Below, piece after piece: positions 20,668-32,500 of a stretch of 64,000 bases of DNA. Numbering within the stretch: the stretch's first letter is position 1; each line of letters starts with the position of its first letter. Origin of the DNA: Rhynchopus sp. YZ270_cl-10 (taxonomy: Eukaryota > Euglenozoa > Diplonemea > Diplonemida > Diplonemidae); contig OZ037852.1 of the NCBI GenBank assembly GCA_964035575.1, positions 1,612,001 to 1,676,000 of the forward strand. Reading direction: 5' to 3'. The translations under genes and the position numbers were made by a program. The notes under the pieces were generated by a model. That model worked only from the letters and a program-made list of their open reading frames with translations, had not been told where the DNA came from and did no database searches.

Positions 20668-23233
20668 ATGAGCTCTTTTGACCTAACGTCGTGGCTGGCC
20701 GGCGCAGGCCTGGAGCGTCTTGAAGGTGCCCTGCGCAGCAATGAGGTGTTGTCGGCGGATGACCTGTTTGGGCTTTCTGAGGCAGACATACGCGAGCTTG
20801 CACCGGTGATGGGGGTGCGCAATCGTTTTATGCGTGCGATAGCTGCATTGCGGGACGTAGAGGGTGCAGGTGGGGTGTCCGCACCGCAGGGTGTGAGTAC
20901 AGGGAAGACCATTGTGTTCTCGAAGGCGCCGCCGACCCCAGCACGCACACCAGGCACACCGCGTACACCTACAGCGAAACGAGGTGCGAGACGTACCTCG
21001 AGGCCTGCCGAGCGGTCCGTCTACACAGCAGAGCCGCGGCAGCTGGTGTTGCGTCGTACAGTGTCGCCGGGTCCGACTGGGTTGGGTGTGGGTGGTGGTG
21101 GTGGTGGTGGTGTGGGTGTCAGCGGACGTGCCAGCTTCGGTGTTGACAACAGCTATATAGCAGAGCGCCGCCGTCGTGAGGCAGAGCGCACGGAGCTGCG
21201 CAAGCAGACGCTTGTACAGGAGCGGGAGCGGTGGCTGCAACTGCTGCAGTATGGTGTTTATCCCCCCCTTCTCTTTAAAAATGCTGTGACGCTGCGTTGC
21301 CCAGAGCGTATTTCAGTCAACATTTTTTGAAAATAAAACAACAACAACAGACGCACTGTGAGCCGGCAGCACGTCGACTGCACAACAGAGCGGAAGCGCA
21401 AGGAGGCTGCGAAGCAGGAGGAGGCGCGCAGACGGAGTCTCTCACGCAGCCTCTCGTACAGCAAGCAGCAGCGGCAGCAGTCTGCCTCGGGGCGGAGGTA
21501 TGGCGTATTCCCACCCGCCCGGGGGGCGCGACTTCCCTTTTCGAGGGCGACCAGTATCTCAAAAAATATTTTTTCGGAGACAATGACTCTTATCTGAAGA
21601 AGGTTTTTTAGTAATTCTCTCGTGTTCCTCACTCCTCCCCTCACGATATCAATACCTTAGACCTTTGGTCTGGGAGGAGTTTTGGGGTTCTTCTCTGTCT
21701 CCACCTTGATCGCCGCGTCCTCTTAGCGACCGTACCCTGTACCATCTGTTGTCAACAGAGAATTTTTTCTTCGATAGCTTCGAGAGCGTAGGCCCAAGCC
21801 AAGGGATCAGAGTCCGAATCGAAATGTTCATCACTAATGCAAGTTCATTAGTCTCGCAGAGGAACGCGTTGCGCATGAAATGCATTAGTACAAACGCTCT
21901 GGTTCCGCGGTAAAGATTGATCGGTGTCTCACTCGCACTCGCTATCTTCTGCTCGTTTTGAGTGGCAATCGCTTTCCTCCATGCCCCTTCTGCAGCCACG
22001 TCGCATGGGTTGTCCATAAAAATAAAAAAGGACACAAAGTGGATGACGATGCCGATGTCCACACGGTCACTTCTATAGCTTGCCCCCTTGTCTCCCCAAC
22101 CTGTTCAGAGCAATATGTCCGCCGGCCTGTTGTTTCCGAGGATCAATCCGTTGTGTTCTAGCATGGCATCAACCCTGCCTCATTGGCCGTAATCACGTAC
22201 TGAGTTATGTTTTTTGTCTCAGTATGTGATGCTCCAATCTGCAGGCGAAGATGTGGTCCCAGGAGTGCCTATGGGCTGGTTGCATTGCCTGCGTGAAACA
22301 CCCTCCGTATATGGGAGCTGCTTGGAGAAGTTAGAGAAGCGTGCATCCAACAAGAGTGATGTCATGTCTATATACGAGAATGTTCACTTTCTCCAGTATC
22401 CCTGCAGACAGGTCACGTTGTCGTAGGGGACGGCTGGCTGTTCCTTGGGGTCAATCCGCGCTCTTTCAGCCACCCTTCGTTGTGTTCTCGGGTTTGGATC
22501 GTCAACAACCCTCACAGCATGCCACTTTTGTTTTAATCCCTTTTTGCTTCACCAAAACCTCGACAGACCTGATAGAAAGCGAGCACCCTCTGACGGAGAG
22601 CTGCGGTCGGCTTTGTACAACGATATTGCGTGCGCGTATGAATCCTTTGCGGATCCGCAGTCGGTCGTGCTGGGATCGCCACAGCGGCGGCGTGTGTGGA
22701 GCAGGGACAACGAGCCTGTCCTCTTCAACCCACCGATGCTCAGCCCTGGGGGTGCCGTCTTTGATGAATGCTCGCCGTCGCCGCCTCCACCGCCAGGCTC
22801 GCCCAGCCCGCTGCAGGCGTCGCCAGGGACGTTCTTCTACCGAGCAGGCAGCATCCCACCCCCGCAGATGCCCACCCTGCATGACGACGGTGCTGTGTCC
22901 CCTGACGTCTATGCTGCCGCACCACAGCACGCAGCCTCGCCTGAACACCAAGTCATGCCGGTATGTGTGATGGGCGTTGTGTGGGTGACAGCGTTAGAGT
23001 GGTGACCTATGTCTTGGTTTTCAGTGTTTGTCTTTCAGGGTTATTTTTATTTGTTTTCCCAATCACGCCACCCGCAGGACTCTGAAGAGCACCGTTCTCG
23101 CCTGCTGTCGTTAATTGAAGACCAAAAGCAGCAGAGGTACCGTCATTGGTATGTGTCGGGTTTGGGTGATGATGTATCTACACATGCACCACACAACAGG
23201 GTCGGCAGCGATGACTCAGTGAGCTTCAAGTAA
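20668..23233 (+). CDS. SAM-domain protein with Pro/Ser-rich region
   Basis: Join of 20668..21248, 21351..21497, 22567..22960, 23078..23148 and 23200..23233 (408 aa). All junctions keep frame. Donors are GTATGG, GTATGG, GTATGT and GTATGT. The last intron (51 bp, in frame) could be retained, adding 17 residues. Residues 4-62 form a sterile alpha motif (FDLTSWLAGAGLERLEGALR, then DDLFGLSEADIRELAPVMGV and a closing helix). A basic Thr/Pro region and a glycine run follow, then an Arg/Glu-rich helix spanning exons 1-2 and a Pro/Ser-rich exon 3. SAM domains mediate protein or RNA binding; the partner is unknown. Intron 2 is unusually long (1,069 bp) and holds unassigned frames on both strands. Confidence 0.68.
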
Positions 23234-23727
23234 AAAGGGCAGTGTCGGCGACGCAGAGCACACATAGCTAGAGCGGCTCTGCCAGCCACCACCTCCACCC
23301 CCGTTGTCTCAGCCATTCTGTAGTGAATGGCTTTTCCTTTAGAAAGTTGTCACTTATTATTTCCTTCAAGCCCCAGCAATATGATACCACACACAGGGTG
23401 CTGGTGGTTTTTGCTTTTCAATCCAGCCTTGGCCAGAACACTTTCTGTACACTGTGGACTCAGTTCAACGCAGAGCGAGCTACGTTTAGATGGGGAACAG
23501 TTCAGTTCAAAGAGTGTTAAAAGCAATTCCACAAAACAACAAACCATTTTTTTTGTACGTGTGTATCGGGGCGGTGTATTCTTAGAGTTAACAAATAAAG
23601 GGTTCGTGCAACGTTTTGTATTGTTGTCGTTTCCCCTCACCCTCACACTTCGAATACCACAGTACCATACCCAGGCTTGCTCCGCAAAGCCAACGGGCCT
23701 TTTACTAAGGACACTTAATAAATAAAT
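23234..23727 (+). other. Intergenic spacer
   Basis: A C-rich acceptor-like stretch ends GTCTCAG near 23312 and is followed by a small hairpin (GCCATTC and GAATGGC). The rest is mixed-composition sequence up to the next start. No gene seen. Confidence 0.4.
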
Positions 23728-26700
23728 ATGGACGCAGTTAACGACATGATCGACAAGATGGGCGGTATGTGGCTCTTTGCGTCATTTCCGATATTAAAAA
23801 TCACTTCACACAAATACAGGTGCGCAGTACAGCTTGGGCAACCAGACCTGGTGGGCGTACGTGCCCTCTATCTGGACGGTGCTCATCGGCACGCTCATCG
23901 TGCTGGTGTGCGTGCCCTTTATGATTCTGTGGTACGCACGCGCACAGTGCAATGACGCAGCTAATCAGATGCGTACAGCAGGAAATAAACCTCGGAAGTT
24001 CCGTAAGCCGAAGTGGGTATGTCAGTTGTTTGTCATGTTTGTAGTATATCCCACAACAGACGCTGGACGACCCCACCGCAAAGCGCGACATGCCGATCGA
24101 GATGCGTGGGAAGGGCAGCATCGCAGAGGCAGTGAAGCGCTACGCAGACAGACGCGACAGCGACAGCGACTCTGAGGACGACAACACACAGCTCACACCT
24201 GAGCAGATCCTTGCGCAGCACCAGGAGATCCCGCGTGAGCCGCATGTGGGCATCTTCCTTGGTGTGGAGGACCCGACACCCGCACGCGAGGAGAAGAAGA
24301 ACACCCGCTGTGGGGCAGATGCACGCGACATGGCCGAGGCAATGGGGAAGCTTGACTACCGCACGTTCTCGCTGCACGACCACAAGTCACACAAGACTGC
24401 ATCTGACGGGTCTATGCTGCCGACACGCATGAACCTTGCACACCTGCTGCGTACACTGAAGGACGGCAAGTACGACGAGCAGACACGCAGGAAGCCGAAC
24501 CTGGCTGAGTGGTCGAACTGCCTTGTGTACCTTGCCTCGCGTGTGCGCATCACCACGTACGGCGAAGGGAAGAGCGAGACCATGGAGTTCTTGATGCGTC
24601 AGGAGAGTATGTCTTTGCGTTTGTCTTTGTCTTTGCGTTTGTCTTTTGTCTTTTGTCTTGTCGTAGGTTTCCACCTCACACTCATACCTTCCCCAACTCA
24701 CCTCCACCCACACACCACAGTGGAGCAGGACCCCGTCTGGATTGACATGGTTGAGCTGATCAACAAGATCTCGGACATCCCGTTTGGCCGCCTCTTTGTG
24801 ATGCTCGGTATGTGGTAACCTCGCTGCACATTCCCCTCCTCCCTCTCTCCCACACTCACCCTCATCCTTATCCTCACCTTCACACAGATGTGGTGCACAC
24901 TGGTGAGGACGACATCAAGTTTGAGGACGGCGAAGACCAGCCCAACCCAGGGAAGCCGTGCTCGATGGCAGAGATTCTTCGCAGGACTGGTGTGCTGTCA
25001 GGGATTGTGAACAGCCAGCGCTGCAGCGTGGTGGGGATGACACGTCCTGAGGTGATGCCGAAGGAGCTGCCTGAGGAGATGACGAATGGTGAGAAGATCA
25101 AGGTGCGTAACGGGCCGTTCACACACTTCTTCCTGTCCGGTCTGCGTGAGGTGGAGAAGCGCGACCCGAACGCAGAGATGTGGAAGAACCTGTCGAGCAA
25201 GGGACTTGGCATGGGCGGGATGGGTGGCGGGTTTGGCAGCATGATGCCGACTGTTGCACCTGTGACGTCTGGCGACTTGGGGATCTGCCCGTTCCACTGT
25301 GGTGACATGACTGTGGATGCGATCTACCGTTTCATGGCGAAGAAGGTGCGCATGCTGCTGAAGGACCCTGTGAACGACCCTGCCTACCACCAGGGCAGCG
25401 TGAAGATGGTGCTTGCCATGCAGAAGGCCATCCGCCCGAAGGACGCACCCGACACACCGGCGTTCTTCCACGAGTGCAAGCGTGAGGCACTGATGGAGCA
25501 GATCACGGAGGGCATCATGCCGAAGGGCGAGCGCCTGCACCGCACTGCTGCTCTGCACGGACAGGTGGGTGTGGGGAAGTCTGCACTGATGCTTGCAACA
25601 GGGTGGACGAAGGAGACGCTGGACCACTTCTCCGATGGTGTTTACTACTTCACCCTGCGCAACTCGCTTGCAGAGCTGCGCAAGACAGGGAAGGACCCTC
25701 TGCCCGAGATGCAGCAGCGTCTTGCACACTGTGCTGCTGGGTTTGAGGGCATGCTGCAGACACACGAGAACGGCGTGTACTACCTTGGCAAGCACTTTGC
25801 AGGTCTGAAGGCGCTTGTTATGATTGACGACGTGACAGAGCCTGAGGATGTGGATGCTGTGATTGAGGCACTTGGCACAAAGGAGCACAAGAACCCGCTG
25901 GTGTCGTTCATCTTCACAACGAACAAGAAGGAGGTGGCAGAGCGCTGCAAGACTGTGATTGAGGTGACGAACCTGACGATGGAGGAGAGCGAGAACGTGA
26001 TGTCTGCTGCAGCAGGACTTCTGAGTGCAAAGGACCTTCCGAAGGAGGCAATGCAGATCTCTGCTTCTTACAAGCACCTTCCGGTATGTGTTGTTGTTGC
26101 CATTACTTGGGTTTGCTTTACTTGCCCTTACAAATATACCATTACTTCCCCATTCAGTTGTTCTCGTCGATGATCGGAACTGCAATGCGTGGTGCGAACG
26201 CAGCGAAGTGGACAGGTTTTGCAGAGGAGGTGTCGAAGAGGTATGTTGGCACTTTCTTTGTCTTTCACCCTCTGCCCTCCATCCCAACTCTCTCACAAAC
26301 ATTTCACATCACAGTGGTGAGGACGAAGGCAAACTGATGTCGGCACTGTTCTCTGTGATGTCTGAGACAAGCAGTGCGTGCCTGCGCCGCCTGGCCCCCG
26401 TACCCACGAACCGCAGTGTTGCGATCCCGGCACTGATGACGTTCTGGCGTGCTGAGGTGGGTGGACTGGACTGGAACAAGGCTTACGCTGTGCTGGCAGA
26501 GCTGCTTGACAGTGGATGTGTGAGCCTTGTGCTTGAGGACGAGTACACTGTGCTTGTGCACCCGCTTGTGTCGCAGTACCTGAAGAAGGGTCTTGACGGA
26601 GACGAGCACTCGCTGATCCTGAACCTGTACCGTGAGATGTCTGGTATGGACGAGGACTGCTTCAAGCCCGAGGACATGGATGCATGGGTGCAGATGCAGT

Positions 26701-27725
26701 GGGATGGGTACTACCACCACCACGCACCAAGCCACTTCCACGCTGTGGCACCACACCTTGTGGACAAGATGCTGGAGGACGGACGCTGGCTGCTGTCGCA
26801 ACACGACGCATCGCGTGTGGACAAGCTTGTGAGCGACTACAAGTGCTACGGGTCGACGGAGCCTGTGAAGGCACTGGCAAGCGCACTGGAGGATGCACGT
26901 GCGTCGCTGAGACGCCACCCGTGGGAAGTGATCCCTCAGATGCTGGGCCGTGTGCGTGGACGCAAGTGCGATGTGCTGAGGAAGTTTGCGTCTGACCTGA
27001 CGGAGGGAAGCCGTGCGGCAACACCTGCCGACAAGTACCTGATGTGGCTGAACCCGTTGTTTGACGAGAAGACCTTCAACTCTGCTGAGACGGAGGTGGA
27101 CAGTGCAGGCTCGTGCGTGGGATTCTTCAAGGACTACGTTGTGACGGGACACAAGGACGGACGTGTGGTTCTGTGGAACATCCGCACCGGAAAGAAGGAG
27201 AAGGAGCTGCTTGGACACAAGGGTGCTGTGCATGGTGTGGTGTCGACTGAGTCTGGGAAGCTTGCCACTGGCAGCAAGGATGAGGAGACTGGGTCGCGCA
27301 TCCGTTTGTGGAACCTGGAGACAGGCGAGGGTGAGGTGCAGGGATCGCTCCCGAAGGACGCAGAGAAGCCTGCAGACCGTCTGTTCCCGTACAAGGTGAC
27401 CCTCGGCCGCACAGGCACAGACATCCGTGACCACGACGAGGACTCGTACGGCGGCTACAACACAAACCACATTGTGACTGACACAATCCTTGTGGAGCAC
27501 ACGGAGGACTCGGAGACAATCAACTGCCACACCTTCATGGGGTGGGACTCGAACATTGTTGCTGCGTCCCTTACACTTGGTTGTGCTGTTGCTGAGGCAC
27601 GTGCGACTGAGCGCGACGGACAGTTGCTTGTTGCCAGCACAGACGAGCACGGCCGCATGCTTCTGTTCAAGTTGATGACGAACGATGTGCGTGAGGAGCG
27701 CAAGGCAGACACGGATTCGGACTGA
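23728..27725 (+). CDS. Membrane-anchored caspase-fold-like / NB-ARC (STAND) / WD40-like protein, copy 1
   Basis: Join of 23728..23764, 23820..24016, 24060..24606, 24721..24807, 24888..26083, 26158..26240 and 26315..27725 (1,185 aa). All introns begin GTATGT and keep frame. One transmembrane helix (WTVLIGTLIVLVCVPFMILW, about 33-53) follows a short N-terminus with an NQT sequon; the basic stretch after it predicts a cytosolic body. Residues about 140-375 resemble a caspase/metacaspase fold: VGIFLGVE, GADARDMAEAMGKLDY, LVYLASRV where YYAGHG is expected, LFVMLDVVHTG where LVILDACHSG is expected, and NGPFTHFFLSGLREV. The expected His and Cys are thus missing. Next comes an NB-ARC module with Walker A GQVGVGKSAL (about 514-523), Walker B ALVMIDDV (about 600), FIFTTNKKEVAE, a winged helix and an Apaf-1-like helical domain. 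Two or three WD40-like repeats follow from about 981. Family assignment is by eye. Confidence 0.75.
24060..27712 (+). repeat. Homogenised gene body, left copy of a direct repeat
   Basis: Pairs with 30163..33835. From the first base of exon 3 to the last few codons the two copies differ at about ten visible exon positions, nearly all synonymous. Introns 3 and 4 look identical. Exons 1-2, introns 1-2 and the 3' flank are diverged. Confidence 0.85.
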
Positions 27726-29210
27726 GCCGCCCCTTAGCTGTGTGAGTCTGCATACCGTGAGTGACCTACTGGGAGAAGACTCCTTTTCTTTTCTTTTTTA
27801 CTTTTAGATTGAGTTGGACAGTCAACAGTCCTTCTTACCAGAAGTGGCCAGGTTCCAGAAGCATTCGAACTGATGGGAAAATGTTCGGTGCGATTAATAT
27901 CGATTCAGACTAAGCAGCACGGCAGGAACCACGTCAGTAGTGCAGCACGTCCTTGTGCGTCTGCAGTATTGTTCGTGTTCTCTTTTTAATGCAAATGTTA
28001 GTTTCAGGGATTCGGGATAATTTTACAACAAAAAAGAAGATTACATAGAAAACAAAACAAAACAAAACCAATGAGACACTACGAAGTGTTGCGTAGGAGA
28101 CAGCAGCTTCGAGGGTTGCAACTTTTGTCAGCCTCATAACAAAGAAGGGATTACAACAGAAACATTGTGCTTTACAAAACAGAAATGAGGCGTTTGTCTA
28201 AATATTTTTTTTGAGAAAAAAAGGATAACCAAAAGAAGCAAACGCACACACTGCCCCCAGAGGACCCGTGTAAGGGGACATCACACACCCCTTCCTGAGT
28301 GGCTCCCCTTCTGTGGCAGGTAAATATCTTCTCCTCCTCCCCTCCCCCTCTTTCCTCTCGCCCCTTAACATATTTTTTTGTTGTCATTTGTCCCCCGACA
28401 CACTTAACCCTCCCCTGACCATTCCTCCCAGTTAATTGCGGTTTTTAAAAATAATGATAAATAACAACAAAGAATTGTGCGGCGTCTAATCGGGCTTAGG
28501 TTCACACAACACCAACTTTTCTCGCTCTTTTTGATCGGTGTTTTTTTTTTTTGTAATTATAAACTCACATAATTTTTGCGATAACCTTTCTGGCACCTAG
28601 CCCCCCAATTTTTTTTTGACAAAAAAAAAATATACAGTTTCTTTGACCATACCCAATCCCTTTTGGGGGAAAATTAAGTGGTGAGGGGGAATCTCCGAGA
28701 GGCTATTGAAGCAGGTGTTTGTTGTTCACAGCCTTGGTTGTGTGATGAGAAGCACCATAGTGGGCCCCCGTGGACTGGAAACCGCAGTCATAAATAAATA
28801 AGTAAAAAGCTCGCGTCTCTTGCTGTGTTCTTTTTGTTTTTTTTTTTTTTTTGGGGGGGGAGTTTTTTTCCAACAAAAAGTGTGCGAAAAAGGGGGGGTT
28901 TTTTTGGAGAGGCTTCAGTTTAACAAAAGGTGGCCCTGTAGGGCGGGAAGGTCACCTTACAAACTTTTAACCTTTTCAACCATTCTATGGGTTTTAAACA
29001 ACAGTTCTGACTAAAGGAGGGAGGGGGGCTTCGCACAAATCACCCCAAAGAAAATGATGGCGATTTTTTTTGAAGGAAAAAAAATTTTTTTTTGAAAAGG
29101 TGTCTCTTTGTGGGTCTCGATCCCGGCTCTCCTCGCTTCGCTTGCGGGATTCATAGGCCAAGCTAAGGGAACTGCAAACCAGTCGCCTCAACGGGTCATG
29201 ATAATAGCAA

Positions 29211-29279
29211 GGGAAAAATTCATATTGGAACCGAACCTTTGGGTTCCCCAAAGGTTCAGTTCCAATATGAATTTTCCCC
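29211..29279. repeat. Near-perfect inverted repeat (hairpin, about 33-bp arms)
   Basis: The left arm 29211-29243 and right arm 29247-29279 are complementary apart from one mismatch and one extra A. The arms read ATTCATATTGGAAC, then GAACCTTTGGG, with a loop of only a few bases. Confidence 0.7.
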
Positions 29280-29308
29280 TAATAACAATTGTAGAGCTCT
29301 TACTCAGG

Positions 29309-29360
29309 AGTCTACACTAATACAACCAAATTTTCAACAAAAAAAAAAAAAAAAAAGGAA
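29309..29360 (+). repeat. Dispersed family C copy
   Basis: GTCTACACTAATACAACCAA, then ATTTTCAACAAAAAA and a long A run. Confidence 0.55.
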
Positions 29361-29547
29361 TTCAACACTCTGATCATTTTTGCTTCATCATTTTTTGTGA
29401 AAAAAATATTTTATTGCATCACAATCACAACCCCCCCAGATTAATTACACATTGAAGGTTATACGTAATAGTTAACGTTTTAAAAGTACCTTGCATCGTT
29501 TTTCTAGACTCTTAAGAAACCAACCCGTAGAGGGAAGCTTTGCAGCA

Positions 29548-32500
29548 ATGGAGGATATTCTTGAGACTGTGCAGATGGTGGCAAGGCAAGCATGGGGTAT
29601 GTAGCGATATGTAGTGCAGATTAGATGTGTGAAAAGAGCCTCGTTTGAGGTTAGTGTGCAAACCTTTGAATCTCTTTAATTTACATGAAATGCTTTTCTG
29701 GAGTTATTCAACACCACACAGCCGTCTTTTGAGGTGATTGTTTGTACATTCTTTTGTCTTACCCCATGGAGAGTACACGGCATAGCCTAGAAGAGGTGTA
29801 ATCTGTGCAGATGGTGGTCACATAGGTTTTCATAAAATGGTGTTCCTTTTGTGGGGTTTTTGTTTGAATTCTTTCTTTTTGCAGGTCTTGCCCCATCGGT
29901 GTGGACGGTGCTCATCAGCACGATGATTGTGTTGGTGTGTGTGCCCTTTATGATCCTGTGGTACGCACGTCGTCAGTGCAATGATGCTGCCGGTCAGCTG
30001 AAGCCTGGTGGCAATGCACCCAAGAAGTTCCGCAAGATGAAGATGGTATGTAACACAACGTGTGGGCAAAGGGGTGTCGCAACCTATGTGCCTGTATGGC
30101 TATAGGCTTGTTGCATATCGCGAGTGTGCTGTCTTTAAATGTCTTTACCCAACCCACAACAGACGCTGGACGACCCCACCGCAAAGCGCGACATGCCGAT
30201 CGAGATGCGTGGGAAGGGCAGCATCGCAGAGGCAGTGAAGCGCTACGCAGACAGACGCGACAGCGACAGCGACTCTGAGGACGACAACACACAGCTCACA
30301 CCTGAGCAGATCCTTGCGCAGCACCAGGAGATCCCGCGTGAGCCGCATGTGGGCATCTTCCTTGGTGTGGAGGACCCGACACCCGCACGCGAGGAGAAGA
30401 AGAACACCCGCTGTGGGGCAGATGCACGCGACATGGCCGAGGCAATGGGGAAGCTTGACTACCGCACGTTCTCGCTGCACGACCACAAGTCACACAAGAC
30501 TGCATCTGACGGGTCTATGCTGCCGACACGCATGAACCTTGCACACCTGCTGCGTACACTGAAGGACGGCAAGTACGACGAGCAGACACGCAGGAAGCCG
30601 AACCTGGCTGAGTGGTCGAACTGCCTTGTGTACCTTGCCTCGCGTGTGCGCATCACCACGTACGGCGAAGGGAAGAGCGAGACCATGGAGTTCTTGATGC
30701 GTCAGGAGAGTATGTCTTTGCGTTTGTCTTTGTCTTTGCGTTTGTCTTTTGTCTTTTGTCTTGTCGTAGGTTTCCACCTCACACTCATACCTTCCCCAAC
30801 TCACCTCCACCCACACACCACAGTGGAGCAGGACCCCGTCTGGATTGACATGGTTGAGCTGATCAACAAGATCTCGGACATCCCGTTTGGCCGCCTCTTT
30901 GTGATGCTCGGTATGTGGTAACCTCGCTGCACATTCCCCTCCTCCCTCTCTCCCACACTCACCCTCATCCTTATCCTCACCTTCACACAGATGTGGTGCA
31001 CACTGGTGAGGACGATATCAAGTTTGAGGACGGCGAAGACCAGCCCAACCCAGGGAAGCCGTGCTCGATGGCAGAGATTCTTCGCAGGACTGGTGTGCTG
31101 TCAGGGATTGTGAACAGCCAGCGCTGCAGCGTGGTGGGGATGACACGTCCTGAGGTGATGCCGAAGGAGCTGCCTGAGGAGATGACGAATGGTGAGAAGA
31201 TCAAGGTGCGCAACGGGCCGTTCACACACTTCTTCCTGTCCGGTCTGCGTGAGGTGGAGAAGCGCGACCCGAACGCAGAGATGTGGAAGAACCTGTCGAG
31301 CAAGGGACTTGGCATGGGCGGGATGGGTGGCGGGTTCGGCAGCATGATGCCGACTGTTGCACCTGTGACGTCTGGCGACTTGGGGATCTGCCCGTTCCAC
31401 TGTGGTGATATGACTGTGGATGCGATCTACCGTTTCATGGCGAAGAAGGTGCGCATGCTGCTGAAGGACCCTGTGAACGACCCTGCCTACCACCAGGGCA
31501 GCGTGAAGATGGTGCTTGCCATGCAGAAGGCCATCCGCCCGAAGGACGCACCCGACACACCGGCGTTCTTCCACGAGTGCAAGCGTGAGGCACTGATGGA
31601 GCAGATCACGGAGGGCATCATGCCGAAGGGCGAGCGCCTGCACCGCACTGCTGCTCTGCACGGACAGGTGGGTGTGGGGAAGTCTGCACTGATGCTTGCA
31701 ACAGGGTGGACGAAGGAGACGCTGGACCACTTCTCCGATGGTGTTTACTACTTCACCCTGCGCAACTCGCTTGCAGAGCTGCGCAAGACAGGGAAGGACC
31801 CTCTGCCCGAGATGCAGCAGCGTCTTGCACACTGTGCTGCTGGGTTTGAGGGCATGCTGCAGACACACGAGAACGGCGTGTACTACCTTGGAAAGCACTT
31901 TGCAGGTCTGAAGGCGCTTGTTATGATTGACGACGTGACAGAGCCTGAGGATGTGGATGCTGTGATTGAGGCACTTGGCACAAAGGAGCACAAGAACCCG
32001 CTGGTGTCGTTCATCTTCACAACGAACAAGAAGGAGGTGGCAGAGCGCTGCAAGACTGTGATTGAGGTGACGAACCTGACGATGGAGGAGAGCGAGAACG
32101 TGATGTCTGCTGCAGCAGGACTTCTGAGTGCAAAGGACCTTCCGAAGGAGGCAATGCAGATTTCTGCTTCTTACAAGCACCTTCCGGTATGTGTTGTTGT
32201 TGTTGTTGTTGTGGTGCTGGCACCATTACTTGGATTTGCTTTACTTGCCCTTACAAATATGCCATTACTTCCCCATTCAGTTGTTCTCGTCGATGATCGG
32301 AACTGCAATGCGTGGTGCGAACGCAGCGAAGTGGACAGGTTTTGCAGAGGAGGTGTCGAAGAGGTATGTTGGCACTTTCTTTGTCTTTCACCCTCTGCCC
32401 TCCATCCCAACTCTCTCACACACATTTCACATCACAGTGGAGAGGACGAAGGCAAACTGATGTCGGCACTGTTCTCTGTGATGTCTGAGACAAGCAGTGC

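Larger units (their letters stand above)
27726..29547 (+). other. Spacer between the two tandem STAND genes
   Basis: Not similar to the sequence upstream of copy 1. Holds AT-rich stretches, poly-T/G runs (28838-28870), family B-like patches (about 28695 and 28905), the hairpin at 29211-29279 and a family C copy at 29309-29360. No gene recognised. Confidence 0.45.

Noticed and set aside
21649-22062. 137-codon minus-strand frame inside the SAM gene intron
   Set aside because: It would be the only minus-strand gene in 64 kb, has no recognised domain and no start or splice context.
26304-27650. 448-codon minus-strand frame, repeated at 32427-33773
   Set aside because: Present in both copies only because the sense genes are near-identical. 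No domain is visible.
29105-29200. Possible tRNA because of a GGTCTCGATCCCGG-like box
   Set aside because: No acceptor stem or D-arm pairing could be drawn, and the T-loop lacks the TTCGA core.
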